This document shows, piece after piece, positions 16,277-23,964 of a stretch of DNA of 64,000 bases (positions within the stretch are counted from its first letter, which is position 1; each line of letters starts with the position of its first letter). The notes beneath the pieces were generated by a model. It did not search any database. It was not told the origin of the DNA and was given only the letters and a program-made list of their open reading frames with translations. The stretch covers positions 1 through 64,000 of the forward strand of contig CACZLA010000003.1 in NCBI GenBank assembly GCA_902781895.1. The letters are read 5' to 3'. This stretch comes from an uncultured Lachnospiraceae bacterium (GTDB lineage: Bacteria; Bacillota; Clostridia; Lachnospirales; Lachnospiraceae). The translations under genes and the position numbers were made by a program.

Positions 16277-16310
16277 ATTTATGCGGAAGAATTATTTTTC
16301 AAAAAAACAG

Positions 16311-16361
16311 AATGATCATTCAAGCAAAAATGACTTACATAATGATCATACAAACAAAAAT
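16311..16361. repeat. 21-bp direct repeat upstream of the HD-GYP gene
   Basis: AATGATCATTCAAGCAAAAAT (16311-16331) recurs with two changes at 16341-16361, 30 bp (about three turns) apart. Each copy begins with AATGATCAT, part of a palindrome. Possible regulator-binding pair about 105-155 bp upstream of the start codon. Confidence 0.3.
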
Positions 16362-16465
16362 AATTGTAGTAAAATAATATGGATAATGTTAAAATATAGT
16401 GGATTGTGATTTTTTATCGATGCATAGTCAGAAGTGGACTTATTATTATATAATTCGGAGATAAT

Positions 16466-18169
16466 ATGAAAACGATTTCCAGAAAAAACATAATATATGT
16501 CATTGGTATGATAGCAATCGGAGTTCTGCTGAACAGATGTCTTTCTCTGTTGTCATCTGAGTTGGGACTTCCCCTGTATATGGATAGCATGGGTACCATG
16601 TTTATTGCTGTACTCGGAGGTACTTTCCCCGGTATGTCGGTGGGATTTATCACAAACATGCTGGCAGGATTTTCGGATACGAATTCATTTTACTATGGAA
16701 CCATAAATGTGTTGATCGCGGCTATTGCAGTATTCGGAGCTAACAGAGGCTGGTTTGAAAAAATATATAAGCTTCCTCTGATGCTTCCTCTGTATATGCT
16801 TCTCAGTCTGCCGTGTTCATTCCTCACATATATACTGTTCGAGTTTCAGGTAGGTGCTAATGTTGCTTCCGAAATGGTGTCTGTATTCAGGGATATGGGA
16901 CTTCCTGTCCTTCCTTCACAGATGCTGGGTGATCTCTGTATAGAGATTCCGGATAAGCTGATCTCGCTGCTTATTGCATTCTGTCTTCTGAAGCTTGTTC
17001 CGGAGACAATCAAAAAGGTCTGCGGAGAGATCTCGGGAAGAGAACTCAGGAAGAAACTATCCGAAGAGGATATGGTAAAAAGAAGTTCCCTCAGGACCCA
17101 GATAGCAGTGGGAATGTTTATTGCGGGTTTCGCTATCATGTTAGTGGCATTCTTTATTTCGTATAAATCCTATATGGAAACCGAGGTTGCCGGATACGGG
17201 ATTGGCGATTACAGTATATCGGAACTCAGGATAGAAACCCTGCTATACAGCGGCAAAATGGTTTCTGCGGTGCTGGGGCTGCTTATGTGTATAGTTGCAT
17301 TTGTTATGGTTCTGGCGGACTACGTGGTTGTAATACCGCTTCACAAAATGGCAACGGAGATGCGTATCTTTGCGTACGACAGCGAGCGCGGAAGAGATGA
17401 TTCCATAGAAAAGATAAAGCAGCTTGATATTCATACCGGAAATGAGATCGAAGAGCTTTACGATGCAATGTCGAAGACTGTTGAAGATATAGATAACTAT
17501 ATCGATAAGACCAATGAACAGGCGAATACCATATCGGAGCTTCATGTAAACATCATCACCACCCTTGCGGATATCGTGGAGAGCAGGGATGAGACAACGG
17601 GCTTCCACGTAAAGCGTACAGCCGAGTATTGTGCCATCCTGGCAGAGAAGCTTATGAAAAAGGGACTTTATCTTGATGAGATAAATGATGAATATATAGA
17701 TACATTAACCATAGCTGCACCTCTGCATGATATCGGAAAGATAAAGATACCGGATGCCATACTTAATAAGCCGGGCAGACTTACTGATGAAGAGTTTGAA
17801 ATCATCAAAACTCATACCACCATGGGTAAGGAGATGCTGGATAATGCAACAGCCACACTTGGTGCAACAGGCTATCTGCACATGGCAACAGATATAGCAT
17901 ACTATCATCATGAATGGTGGGATGGAGGCAGGAAAGGTTATCCTACCGGAAAATCAGGAACGGATATACCGCTTTCCGCAAGGATTATGGCAGTGGCAGA
18001 CGTATTCGATGCCCTGGTTTCCAAAAGACCATATAAGGATGGATTTTCCATCGAAAAGGCGCTGGAGATAATGGTGGAAGAGCGGGGGACTCATTTTGAT
18101 CCCGAGATAATAGATGTTCTTCTGGATTCAGAGCCGGAGATAGAAGCTGTAATGAAGAAATATAACTAA
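16466..18169 (+). CDS. Membrane HD-GYP c-di-GMP phosphodiesterase
   Basis: 567 aa. The N-terminal ~185 residues are hydrophobic and resemble an ECF-transporter S-component/QueT-like fold (MDSMGTMFIAVLGGTFPGMSVGFITNMLAG), suggesting a small-molecule sensor. Two more helices (about 210-232 and 260-285) and a HAMP-like linker follow. The C-terminal HD-GYP domain (about 360-560) has the HD pair in AAPLHDIGKIKIPDAIL, the GYP motif in WDGGRKGYPTG, and SARIMAVADVFDAL. HD-GYP enzymes hydrolyse c-di-GMP, usually to GMP. GGAG lies 7 nt before ATG. The S-component-like sensor on an HD-GYP is worth noting; ligand unknown. Confidence 0.85.
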   Translation: MKTISRKNIIYVIGMIAIGVLLNRCLSLLSSELGLPLYMDSMGTMFIAVLGGTFPGMSVGFITNMLAGFSDTNSFYYGTINVLIAAIAVFGANRGWFEKIYKLPLMLPLYMLLSLPCSFLTYILFEFQVGANVASEMVSVFRDMGLPVLPSQMLGDLCIEIPDKLISLLIAFCLLKLVPETIKKVCGEISGRELRKKLSEEDMVKRSSLRTQIAVGMFIAGFAIMLVAFFISYKSYMETEVAGYGIGDYSISELRIETLLYSGKMVSAVLGLLMCIVAFVMVLADYVVVIPLHKMATEMRIFAYDSERGRDDSIEKIKQLDIHTGNEIEELYDAMSKTVEDIDNYIDKTNEQANTISELHVNIITTLADIVESRDETTGFHVKRTAEYCAILAEKLMKKGLYLDEINDEYIDTLTIAAPLHDIGKIKIPDAILNKPGRLTDEEFEIIKTHTTMGKEMLDNATATLGATGYLHMATDIAYYHHEWWDGGRKGYPTGKSGTDIPLSARIMAVADVFDALVSKRPYKDGFSIEKALEIMVEERGTHFDPEIIDVLLDSEPEIEAVMKKYN

Positions 18170-18177
18170 AGCAACAA

Positions 18178-18207
18178 ATGTCATTCTGAGCGAAGCGAAG
18201 AATCTTA
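18178..18207. repeat. Dispersed GTCATTCTGAG repeat, copy 1
   Basis: Full-length copy of the element with core GTCATTCTGAGCGAAGCGAA followed by GAATCT, between the HD-GYP stop and the gpmI SD. Other copies lie at 26776, 33966, 37030, 54411 and 62697. Confidence 0.85.
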
Positions 18208-18245
18208 ATAAAGAGTAAAAATTATTTATATAAAGGAGAAAAATT

Positions 18246-19838
18246 ATGAGTAAAAAACCTGTAGTATTAATGATACTGGATGGATATGGAGAGTCTGATA
18301 TTCAGGATTCAAATGCCATTTTTATGGCAAACACACCTGTTATGGACAAGCTGAAGGCTGAGTGCCCTTATCAGAGAGGCCTTGCTTCGGGAATGGCAGT
18401 TGGTCTTCCTGACGGACAGATGGGTAACTCTGAGGTAGGACATATGAACATCGGTTCCGGCCGTATCATTTATCAGGATCTTACACTTATAACAAAATAT
18501 ATTCAGGATGGTGAGTTCTTCAAGAATGAGGAGCTTCTCCGTGCAATAAATAACTGTAAAGAGAAGGGTTCAGACCTTCATCTCTGGGGACTTCTTTCAG
18601 ACGGTGGAGTTCACAGCCACAATACACATCTTTATGCCATCCTTGAGCTCTGCAAAAAGGAAGGCTTTGAGGATGTTTACATCCATCCTTTCTTCGATGG
18701 AAGAGATACACCTCCTGCATCAGGTAAGGATTATCTCCAGGAGCTTGTTGACAAGACAAAGGAGATCGGAGTAGGAAAGGTTGCTTCCCTCAGCGGACGT
18801 TACTATGCAATGGACAGAGATAATAACTGGGATCGTATCCAGAAGGCATATGATTCACTTGTAACAGGCGAAGGTATCCAGGCTACAGATCCTGTTGAGG
18901 CTATGCAGAAGTCATATGATGACGGAGTTACAGATGAGTTCGTAATTCCTACAGTTATCACAGATGAAGCAGGCAAGCCTCTGTCACTTGTTAAGGAGGG
19001 AGATTCTGTTATCTTCTTTAACTTCCGTCCTGACAGAGCCCGTGAGATAACAAAAGCATTCTGTTTCACAGATGATGATATAGCAGCTCAGGAAGGTGAT
19101 GCATCTGATACAAAGTGCATCAAGTATCTGAAGAGAGCAAATGGATACATGCCTCTCACATATGTCTGCTTCAAGGATTATGATGAGACTATTCCGAACA
19201 AGTTTGTTGCTTTCAAGAAGCAGGAGATAACAAATACATTTGGCGAGTATATTTCAAAGCTGGGAATGAAGCAGCTGAGACTTGCTGAGACAGAGAAGTA
19301 TGCACACGTTACATTCTTCTTCAACGGCGGTCTTGAGGAGCCGAATAAGGACGAGGACAGAATCCTTGTTAACTCCCCTGCAGTTGCAACCTACGACCTT
19401 CAGCCTGAGATGAGTGCTCCTGAAGTAAGTGAGAAGCTGAATGCAGCCATAAGATCAAATGAGTATGATGTAATAATAATCAACTTTGCAAACCCTGATA
19501 TGGTTGGTCATACGGGAGTTCTTGATGCAGCCATCGCCGCAGTTGAGACAGTAGATAAATGTGTAGGTACTGCAGTAGAAGCAGTTAAGGAAATGGATGG
19601 CGTGTTGTTTATCTGTGCAGATCACGGAAACTGTGAGCAGATGAAGAATTATGAGACCGGCGAGCCTCATACAGCTCATACAACAAACCCTGTTCCGTTT
19701 ATCCTTGTAAACTATGATGATGGATATACACTTAAGGAAGGCGGAAAGCTTTGTGACATCATCCCTACATTACTTGATGTTATGGGACTTGAGAAGCCTG
19801 CAGAAATGACAGGACAGTCACTTTTGATAAAGAAGTAA
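18246..19838 (+). CDS. gpmI: 2,3-bisphosphoglycerate-independent phosphoglycerate mutase
   Basis: 530 aa. Interconverts 3- and 2-phosphoglycerate in glycolysis. Alkaline-phosphatase-superfamily metal ligands are visible: LMILDGYG (Asp12), catalytic Ser62 in GQMGNSEVGHMNIG, and the C-terminal CADHGNCEQM and HTTNPVPF His/Asp ligands. Length is normal for GpmI (about 510-550). AAAGGAG precedes ATG. Pyruvate kinase, the next enzymes down the pathway, is encoded 14 kb away. No regulatory element other than the dispersed repeat is seen upstream. Confidence 0.96.
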   Translation: MSKKPVVLMILDGYGESDIQDSNAIFMANTPVMDKLKAECPYQRGLASGMAVGLPDGQMGNSEVGHMNIGSGRIIYQDLTLITKYIQDGEFFKNEELLRAINNCKEKGSDLHLWGLLSDGGVHSHNTHLYAILELCKKEGFEDVYIHPFFDGRDTPPASGKDYLQELVDKTKEIGVGKVASLSGRYYAMDRDNNWDRIQKAYDSLVTGEGIQATDPVEAMQKSYDDGVTDEFVIPTVITDEAGKPLSLVKEGDSVIFFNFRPDRAREITKAFCFTDDDIAAQEGDASDTKCIKYLKRANGYMPLTYVCFKDYDETIPNKFVAFKKQEITNTFGEYISKLGMKQLRLAETEKYAHVTFFFNGGLEEPNKDEDRILVNSPAVATYDLQPEMSAPEVSEKLNAAIRSNEYDVIIINFANPDMVGHTGVLDAAIAAVETVDKCVGTAVEAVKEMDGVLFICADHGNCEQMKNYETGEPHTAHTTNPVPFILVNYDDGYTLKEGGKLCDIIPTLLDVMGLEKPAEMTGQSLLIKK

Positions 19839-19869
19839 AAATATTCAGAAAGATATTTGGGTAGTATTT

Positions 19870-20808
19870 ATGCAGTTAAAAAGAGATGATGATAATAATA
19901 ATCAGCAGACAAATGGATCTGTAAATGATTCAAGTTCATATTACAGCAATTCTCCTTCTGACGGAGTTGAGAAGAGCGTTGGAGGAAACCAGTATGACGG
20001 TCCCGCTACGGGGAATACCCCATATGGCGGACCGGGAGCCGGAAATACTCCATATGGCGGACCTTCGGCCGGAAATAGTCCATACGGTGGTCCGACATCA
20101 GGTGGCAGCCCCTATGGCGTAAATGATCCGTATTCAAATTCATATGGTTCTGCCGGTGGCGGCATGTATACTCCTCCGGTAGATGGTGGTGCCACAATAA
20201 AGAGAGGAATGCCTGTTCCGGGATGGCTTATCGGAATTGTTGCGCTTATCGCCATCGGAATTGTTGTATATATCTTTGTGTTCTCAAGCGATTATAAACC
20301 CGGAAAAATAAGCGGTAACAAGTTTACAAACGGACATTTCGGTATAGAGATCGATCTGGATTCGGACTTTACTATTGTCGGATACTCAGGCTCCGAGTCA
20401 AAGGAGAAGGATGACCTTAAAAAGAGTAAATATGTCATATATGAGTTAAATGCAAATAATGCAGACGACACCAAATCCTTAAATTTTGCCGTTAAGTATA
20501 TGGGACAGACTCTTGAGAGCTCCGGATATACCGAAAAGGAACTGGTTCAGTCCATGAAGGAACCTTTCCTGGCTGAGGTGTCCGATGCATCATATAATGT
20601 GGATATTGAAGAAGAAAGTATGGTTATCGGCGGTAAGACCAGATACGGATTTATGATCACGGCATCTGCAGGCGGTATGTCGATATATGCTTCGCAGTTT
20701 TATCTCTTTGAAGGAAACTATGTTGCGGCTATAACGTCTGTGGCAAAGACAAAGTCAAATGCCAGGTCACTGATATCCGATACTACAAAGGAATACAGTG
20801 GTGACTAA
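19870..20808 (+). CDS. Membrane protein with Asn-Pro-Tyr-Gly-Gly-Pro repeats, unknown function
   Basis: 312 aa. The cytoplasmic N-terminus is polar and disordered: a DDDNNNQQ stretch, then about four ten-residue repeats of the type NTPYGGPxAG (about residues 48-85, DNA near 20010-20120). One transmembrane helix (about 117-140, GWLIGIVALIAIGIVVYIFVF) leads to an extracytoplasmic domain of about 165 residues rich in Lys, Asp and Ser with no family I recognise. The SD is weak. traX overlaps its 3' end by 8 bp. A tyrosine/glycine/proline-rich cytoplasmic tail before one helix is seen in some cell-surface or stress proteins. Function unknown. Confidence 0.6.
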   Translation: MQLKRDDDNNNQQTNGSVNDSSSYYSNSPSDGVEKSVGGNQYDGPATGNTPYGGPGAGNTPYGGPSAGNSPYGGPTSGGSPYGVNDPYSNSYGSAGGGMYTPPVDGGATIKRGMPVPGWLIGIVALIAIGIVVYIFVFSSDYKPGKISGNKFTNGHFGIEIDLDSDFTIVGYSGSESKEKDDLKKSKYVIYELNANNADDTKSLNFAVKYMGQTLESSGYTEKELVQSMKEPFLAEVSDASYNVDIEEESMVIGGKTRYGFMITASAGGMSIYASQFYLFEGNYVAAITSVAKTKSNARSLISDTTKEYSGD

Positions 20809-21586
20809 ATTGGAAAATGAAACAGTAAAGAAGAGTGGTCTTCCGGTAAGCTCCCTGAAGTTTATAGCCATGGGGGCGATGGTGCTGGACCACATAGGAC
20901 TTGTATTGATTGAGAACGGATATCTGGCATCCTTCAAGGATACAGATGTGGTTCTTTCTTCCCTGCCTTTATTCTGGGTGAATTTTTTCATCAGGATTAT
21001 CGGAAAGATGGCATTTCCCATATATGCTTTTCTGATAGTTGAAGGCTATAGACATACAAAAGATATAAGAAAATATCTGGCAAGGCTTCTTAGCTTTGCC
21101 ATGCTGTCAGAGGTTCCATTTGATCTTGCTTACAGATCGGTATTGTTCGGATTCAATTCTCAGAATGTTTTATTTACTTTATCACTGGGACTTGTTTCAA
21201 TCATGATGTGGAACGCCATACTTCCCAAGACGGAAGACGGGAAACCGGACTTTTTCGGAGCGAAGGAATCGAAGAAGTTCTGGGCTATACTTTCGGTAAT
21301 GATATTTTTTGTTATCGGAAGTCTCATAAGAGTCGACTATATGGGCTTCGGTGTAGTTATAGTATTCTTCATGTATCTGCTTCGTGAAGATGAGGTTATG
21401 AGAAATGTAGTCACCGGTGTTATTATGGCTCTCGGTGGCCCTATTGATATAGGCGGAATGCTGGCATTCTTTCCGCTCCATTATTATAACGGTGAAAAAG
21501 GACGTAATCTTAAATGGCTTTTCTATTCGTTCTATCCTCTTCACCTGTTGCTGCTGGTGCTTATAAAGTATCTTATATTTATGTAG
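20801..21586 (+). CDS. TraX family membrane protein (putative acyltransferase)
   Basis: 261 aa with about seven or eight hydrophobic helices. The signature KFIAMGAMVLDHIGLVLIENG near the N-terminus and the later KMAFPIYAFLIVEGYRHTKDIRKY are typical of TraX, named for the F-plasmid pilin N-acetyltransferase. Chromosomal Firmicute members probably acylate surface molecules; the substrate is unknown. The start is GTG 20801, 8 nt after AAAGGA (20787-20792), with GTG 20798 as an alternative. It overlaps the upstream gene, implying coupling. Confidence 0.8.
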   Translation: MTKLENETVKKSGLPVSSLKFIAMGAMVLDHIGLVLIENGYLASFKDTDVVLSSLPLFWVNFFIRIIGKMAFPIYAFLIVEGYRHTKDIRKYLARLLSFAMLSEVPFDLAYRSVLFGFNSQNVLFTLSLGLVSIMMWNAILPKTEDGKPDFFGAKESKKFWAILSVMIFFVIGSLIRVDYMGFGVVIVFFMYLLREDEVMRNVVTGVIMALGGPIDIGGMLAFFPLHYYNGEKGRNLKWLFYSFYPLHLLLLVLIKYLIFM

Positions 21587-21601
21587 TGGGAAGGTTTTCG
21601 G

Positions 21602-23266
21602 ATGAGTATCTCGACTTACAGTTACAAAGAAATACAGGAGCTTATCAGGCAGATGCTGGGTATTTACGATCTCGTGCGTCTGGTTGATGCGAATGAGTGT
21701 CGTGAACTGACCTTCACTCCGGATGGTAATATCATTCCCGCAGATTCCTGTTACAGTGTGTGGGATGCTGATCAGAGATGTGCCAACTGTTCGAGCTATA
21801 AGGCATTTAAATCTCAAACCAGAGTTGAGAAGGAAGAGTATTTTGAGAATAAGAAGTATCATATTCTTTCAAATCCCATAGAGCTTATTCATGAAGACGG
21901 AAGCAGGACAGAGTGTGTTATGGAATGCATAACCGTCAGTAATGAATCTGTGGTAATGGGACAGGGAGGAAATGGAGTTAAGGGAATGGACAGCCGTTCT
22001 CTTCTTGATTCCCTGACCGGACTTTACAGTTGGGACGGATTTTATGAGAAAGCCAGAGATACTTTCCAGAATAGTCAGGATTCCGAGTGGGTTCTGATAA
22101 TATATAACATAGTTCAGTTCAAGCTTATAAACGATCTTTTCGGAATCCCAAAGGGTGATGAGGTTCTGATGAAGGTGGCAAAGCTGTTAAAATCAAAGCT
22201 TTCCGATGGTGAAATATGCGGAAGACTTCGAGGAGACCAGTTTGCCGTACTTATTCATAAGGACAATTTTGACGGACGGTTCGTTATATCTGCATCCAGA
22301 GAACTGCCGGGACTTCTTCAGAGTTCACAGTATCATCTGCATATTCAGGCCGGAGTGTATTATGTTTCGGATAAAACCGCACCCATATCATCCATGTGTG
22401 ACAGGGCAAATATCGCGCTTTCCACAATAAGGGGTGAAACCAATATACATGTGGCTATATTTAATGAATCCATAATGGATAAAATGCTGCATGAGCAGTA
22501 TGTTATAAATGAATGTGAAAGAGCTATCCAGGCAGGAGAGTTCATGATGTATCTCCAGCCTCAGGTCCGGGAAGACGGACATATAGTAGGGGCAGAGGCT
22601 CTGGCAAGATGGGTAAGGTCGAACGGTGAGGTGGTTCCGCCCATGGAATTTATCGATATACTCGAACGTTCGGATCTGATAGTAAAGCTGGATACCTATA
22701 TATGGAAAATGGCTGCTAAGAAGCTGGCTGAGTGGAAGGACACGGATAAGAGTGAGCTGTACATTTCCGTGAATATATCTCCGAAGGACTTTTTCTATAT
22801 CGATGTTTATGAGTTTTTCGAAGGGCTGGTAAAGGGATATGATATAGACAAATCAAAGCTCAAGCTGGAGATAACGGAAACCATCATGATGAGAGACGCT
22901 CTGAAGCAGCTGGCTCTTGTAAATAAGCTTCATAATGAGGGCTTTGAGATAGAGATAGATGATTTCGGAAAGGGTTATTCCTCTCTGAGTCTGCTGAAGG
23001 ATATAAATGCAGATACTCTGAAGATCGATAAGGAATTCCTGAAGGAAACCGATAATGATAAGAAGAGTGAAAATATCCTGGGGTCTGTTATTGATATGTC
23101 AGACAGACTTTCTATGAAGGTTATCACTGAGGGAGTGGAGACGAAGAATCAGCTGGACAGACTGGTTAAGCTGGGGTGTCATACCTTCCAGGGATTTTAC
23201 TTTGCAAAGCCTATGCCGGTAGAAGATTTTGATGTTATATGGAAAGACAATAACGGAAGTCTTTGA
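21602..23266 (+). CDS. GGDEF-EAL protein with degenerate GGDEF and intact EAL
   Basis: 554 aa, no membrane helices. The N-terminal ~125 residues carry a Cys motif (RCANCSSYKAF near 60) in a PAS-like sensor common in Lachnospiraceae signalling proteins; redox or metal sensing is possible. The GGDEF domain (about 135-285) has RLRGDQFAV in place of GGDEF, so it is probably inactive as a cyclase and may bind GTP. The EAL domain (about 295-550) keeps GAEALARW, VNISPKDF, LEITETIM, IDDFGKGYSS, LKIDKEF and ITEGVE. Likely a soluble c-di-GMP phosphodiesterase. It starts 16 bp after traX, and its stop codon lies inside the terminator loop. Confidence 0.87.
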   Translation: MSISTYSYKEIQELIRQMLGIYDLVRLVDANECRELTFTPDGNIIPADSCYSVWDADQRCANCSSYKAFKSQTRVEKEEYFENKKYHILSNPIELIHEDGSRTECVMECITVSNESVVMGQGGNGVKGMDSRSLLDSLTGLYSWDGFYEKARDTFQNSQDSEWVLIIYNIVQFKLINDLFGIPKGDEVLMKVAKLLKSKLSDGEICGRLRGDQFAVLIHKDNFDGRFVISASRELPGLLQSSQYHLHIQAGVYYVSDKTAPISSMCDRANIALSTIRGETNIHVAIFNESIMDKMLHEQYVINECERAIQAGEFMMYLQPQVREDGHIVGAEALARWVRSNGEVVPPMEFIDILERSDLIVKLDTYIWKMAAKKLAEWKDTDKSELYISVNISPKDFFYIDVYEFFEGLVKGYDIDKSKLKLEITETIMMRDALKQLALVNKLHNEGFEIEIDDFGKGYSSLSLLKDINADTLKIDKEFLKETDNDKKSENILGSVIDMSDRLSMKVITEGVETKNQLDRLVKLGCHTFQGFYFAKPMPVEDFDVIWKDNNGSL

Positions 23267-23279
23267 CTTCCGTTTTTTA
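23252..23279 (+). terminator. Intrinsic terminator overlapping the stop codon
   Basis: Perfect 9-bp stem AACGGAAGT (23252-23260) with ACTTCCGTT (23266-23274), loop CTTTG, then TTTTTT. The GGDEF-EAL stop codon (23264-23266) is in the loop. Confidence 0.85.
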
Positions 23280-23327
23280 TATAATTTTTAAGCTTATTAA
23301 GAATTTTAAAATTTTTTATATTTTTTT

Positions 23328-23352
23328 TGCAACAGATAATAAACTTTACGGC
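23328..23352 (+). promoter_or_regulatory. ECF-type promoter candidate (autoregulation)
   Basis: TGCAAC (23328-23333), 15 bp, CGGC (23349-23352), resembling the TGnAAC / CG(T)C elements of ECF sigma factors and lying just upstream of an ECF sigma gene. It overlaps a perfect inverted repeat CTTTAC-GGCACT-GTAAAG (23344-23361). Confidence 0.4.
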
Positions 23353-23391
23353 ACTGTAAAGATATAAAACAAAGAAGTAAGGAGAAACGGG

Positions 23392-23964
23392 ATGGAAAAT
23401 GGTGAAAGGATTGTAGAGCTTGTCCGGCTGTCAAAGCTGGGAAATGCACATGCATTTTCAGAACTGTATGAAAGCATATACGTAGACCTGTATAAATATG
23501 CTCTTTATACCCTGGGAAATGCACAGGATGCGGAAAATGCAGTCAGCGACACGGTTCTCGATGCGTATGCGGGAATTGTAAGGCTCAGAGATGAGAAAGC
23601 ATTTCGAGGATGGATATTCAGGATCCTCAGTAACAAATGCAACCGCATTATCCGCGAATATGTTCAGAGAAGACAAAATCAGGCACAGTATCCGGTGGAA
23701 GATATGTCTCAGAGTGCATCCTACTCTGAAGGAAGCATAGAAAATGCCGAAAACAGAACCATGATACAAACTGCATTTACTGTGCTGAGCGAAGAGGAAA
23801 AACAGATAGTTTCGATGACTGTATTCGGAGGATATGACAGCCTTGAGATTGCCCAAATGATGAATCTGAACAGAAATACTGTGAGATCCAAATACAGCAG
23901 AGCCCTTACAAAAATGAAAAACTTCTTAAGTGCCGGAGGTGACATGTATGGACAACAGAGATAA
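23392..23964 (+). CDS. ECF-type RNA polymerase sigma factor
   Basis: 190 aa. Region 2 (about 25-90) holds LYKYALYTLGNAQDAENAVSDTVLDAY and KAFRGWIFRILSNKCNRIIREY; region 4 (about 125-180) holds SEEEKQIVSMTVFGGYDSLEIAQMM and NRNTVRSKYSRALTKMK, the helix-turn-helix that binds the -35. It overlaps the membrane protein downstream by 17 bp, the usual arrangement for a sigma/anti-sigma pair. An ECF-like promoter at 23328 suggests self-activation. AAGGAG precedes ATG. Confidence 0.9.
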   Translation: MENGERIVELVRLSKLGNAHAFSELYESIYVDLYKYALYTLGNAQDAENAVSDTVLDAYAGIVRLRDEKAFRGWIFRILSNKCNRIIREYVQRRQNQAQYPVEDMSQSASYSEGSIENAENRTMIQTAFTVLSEEEKQIVSMTVFGGYDSLEIAQMMNLNRNTVRSKYSRALTKMKNFLSAGGDMYGQQR

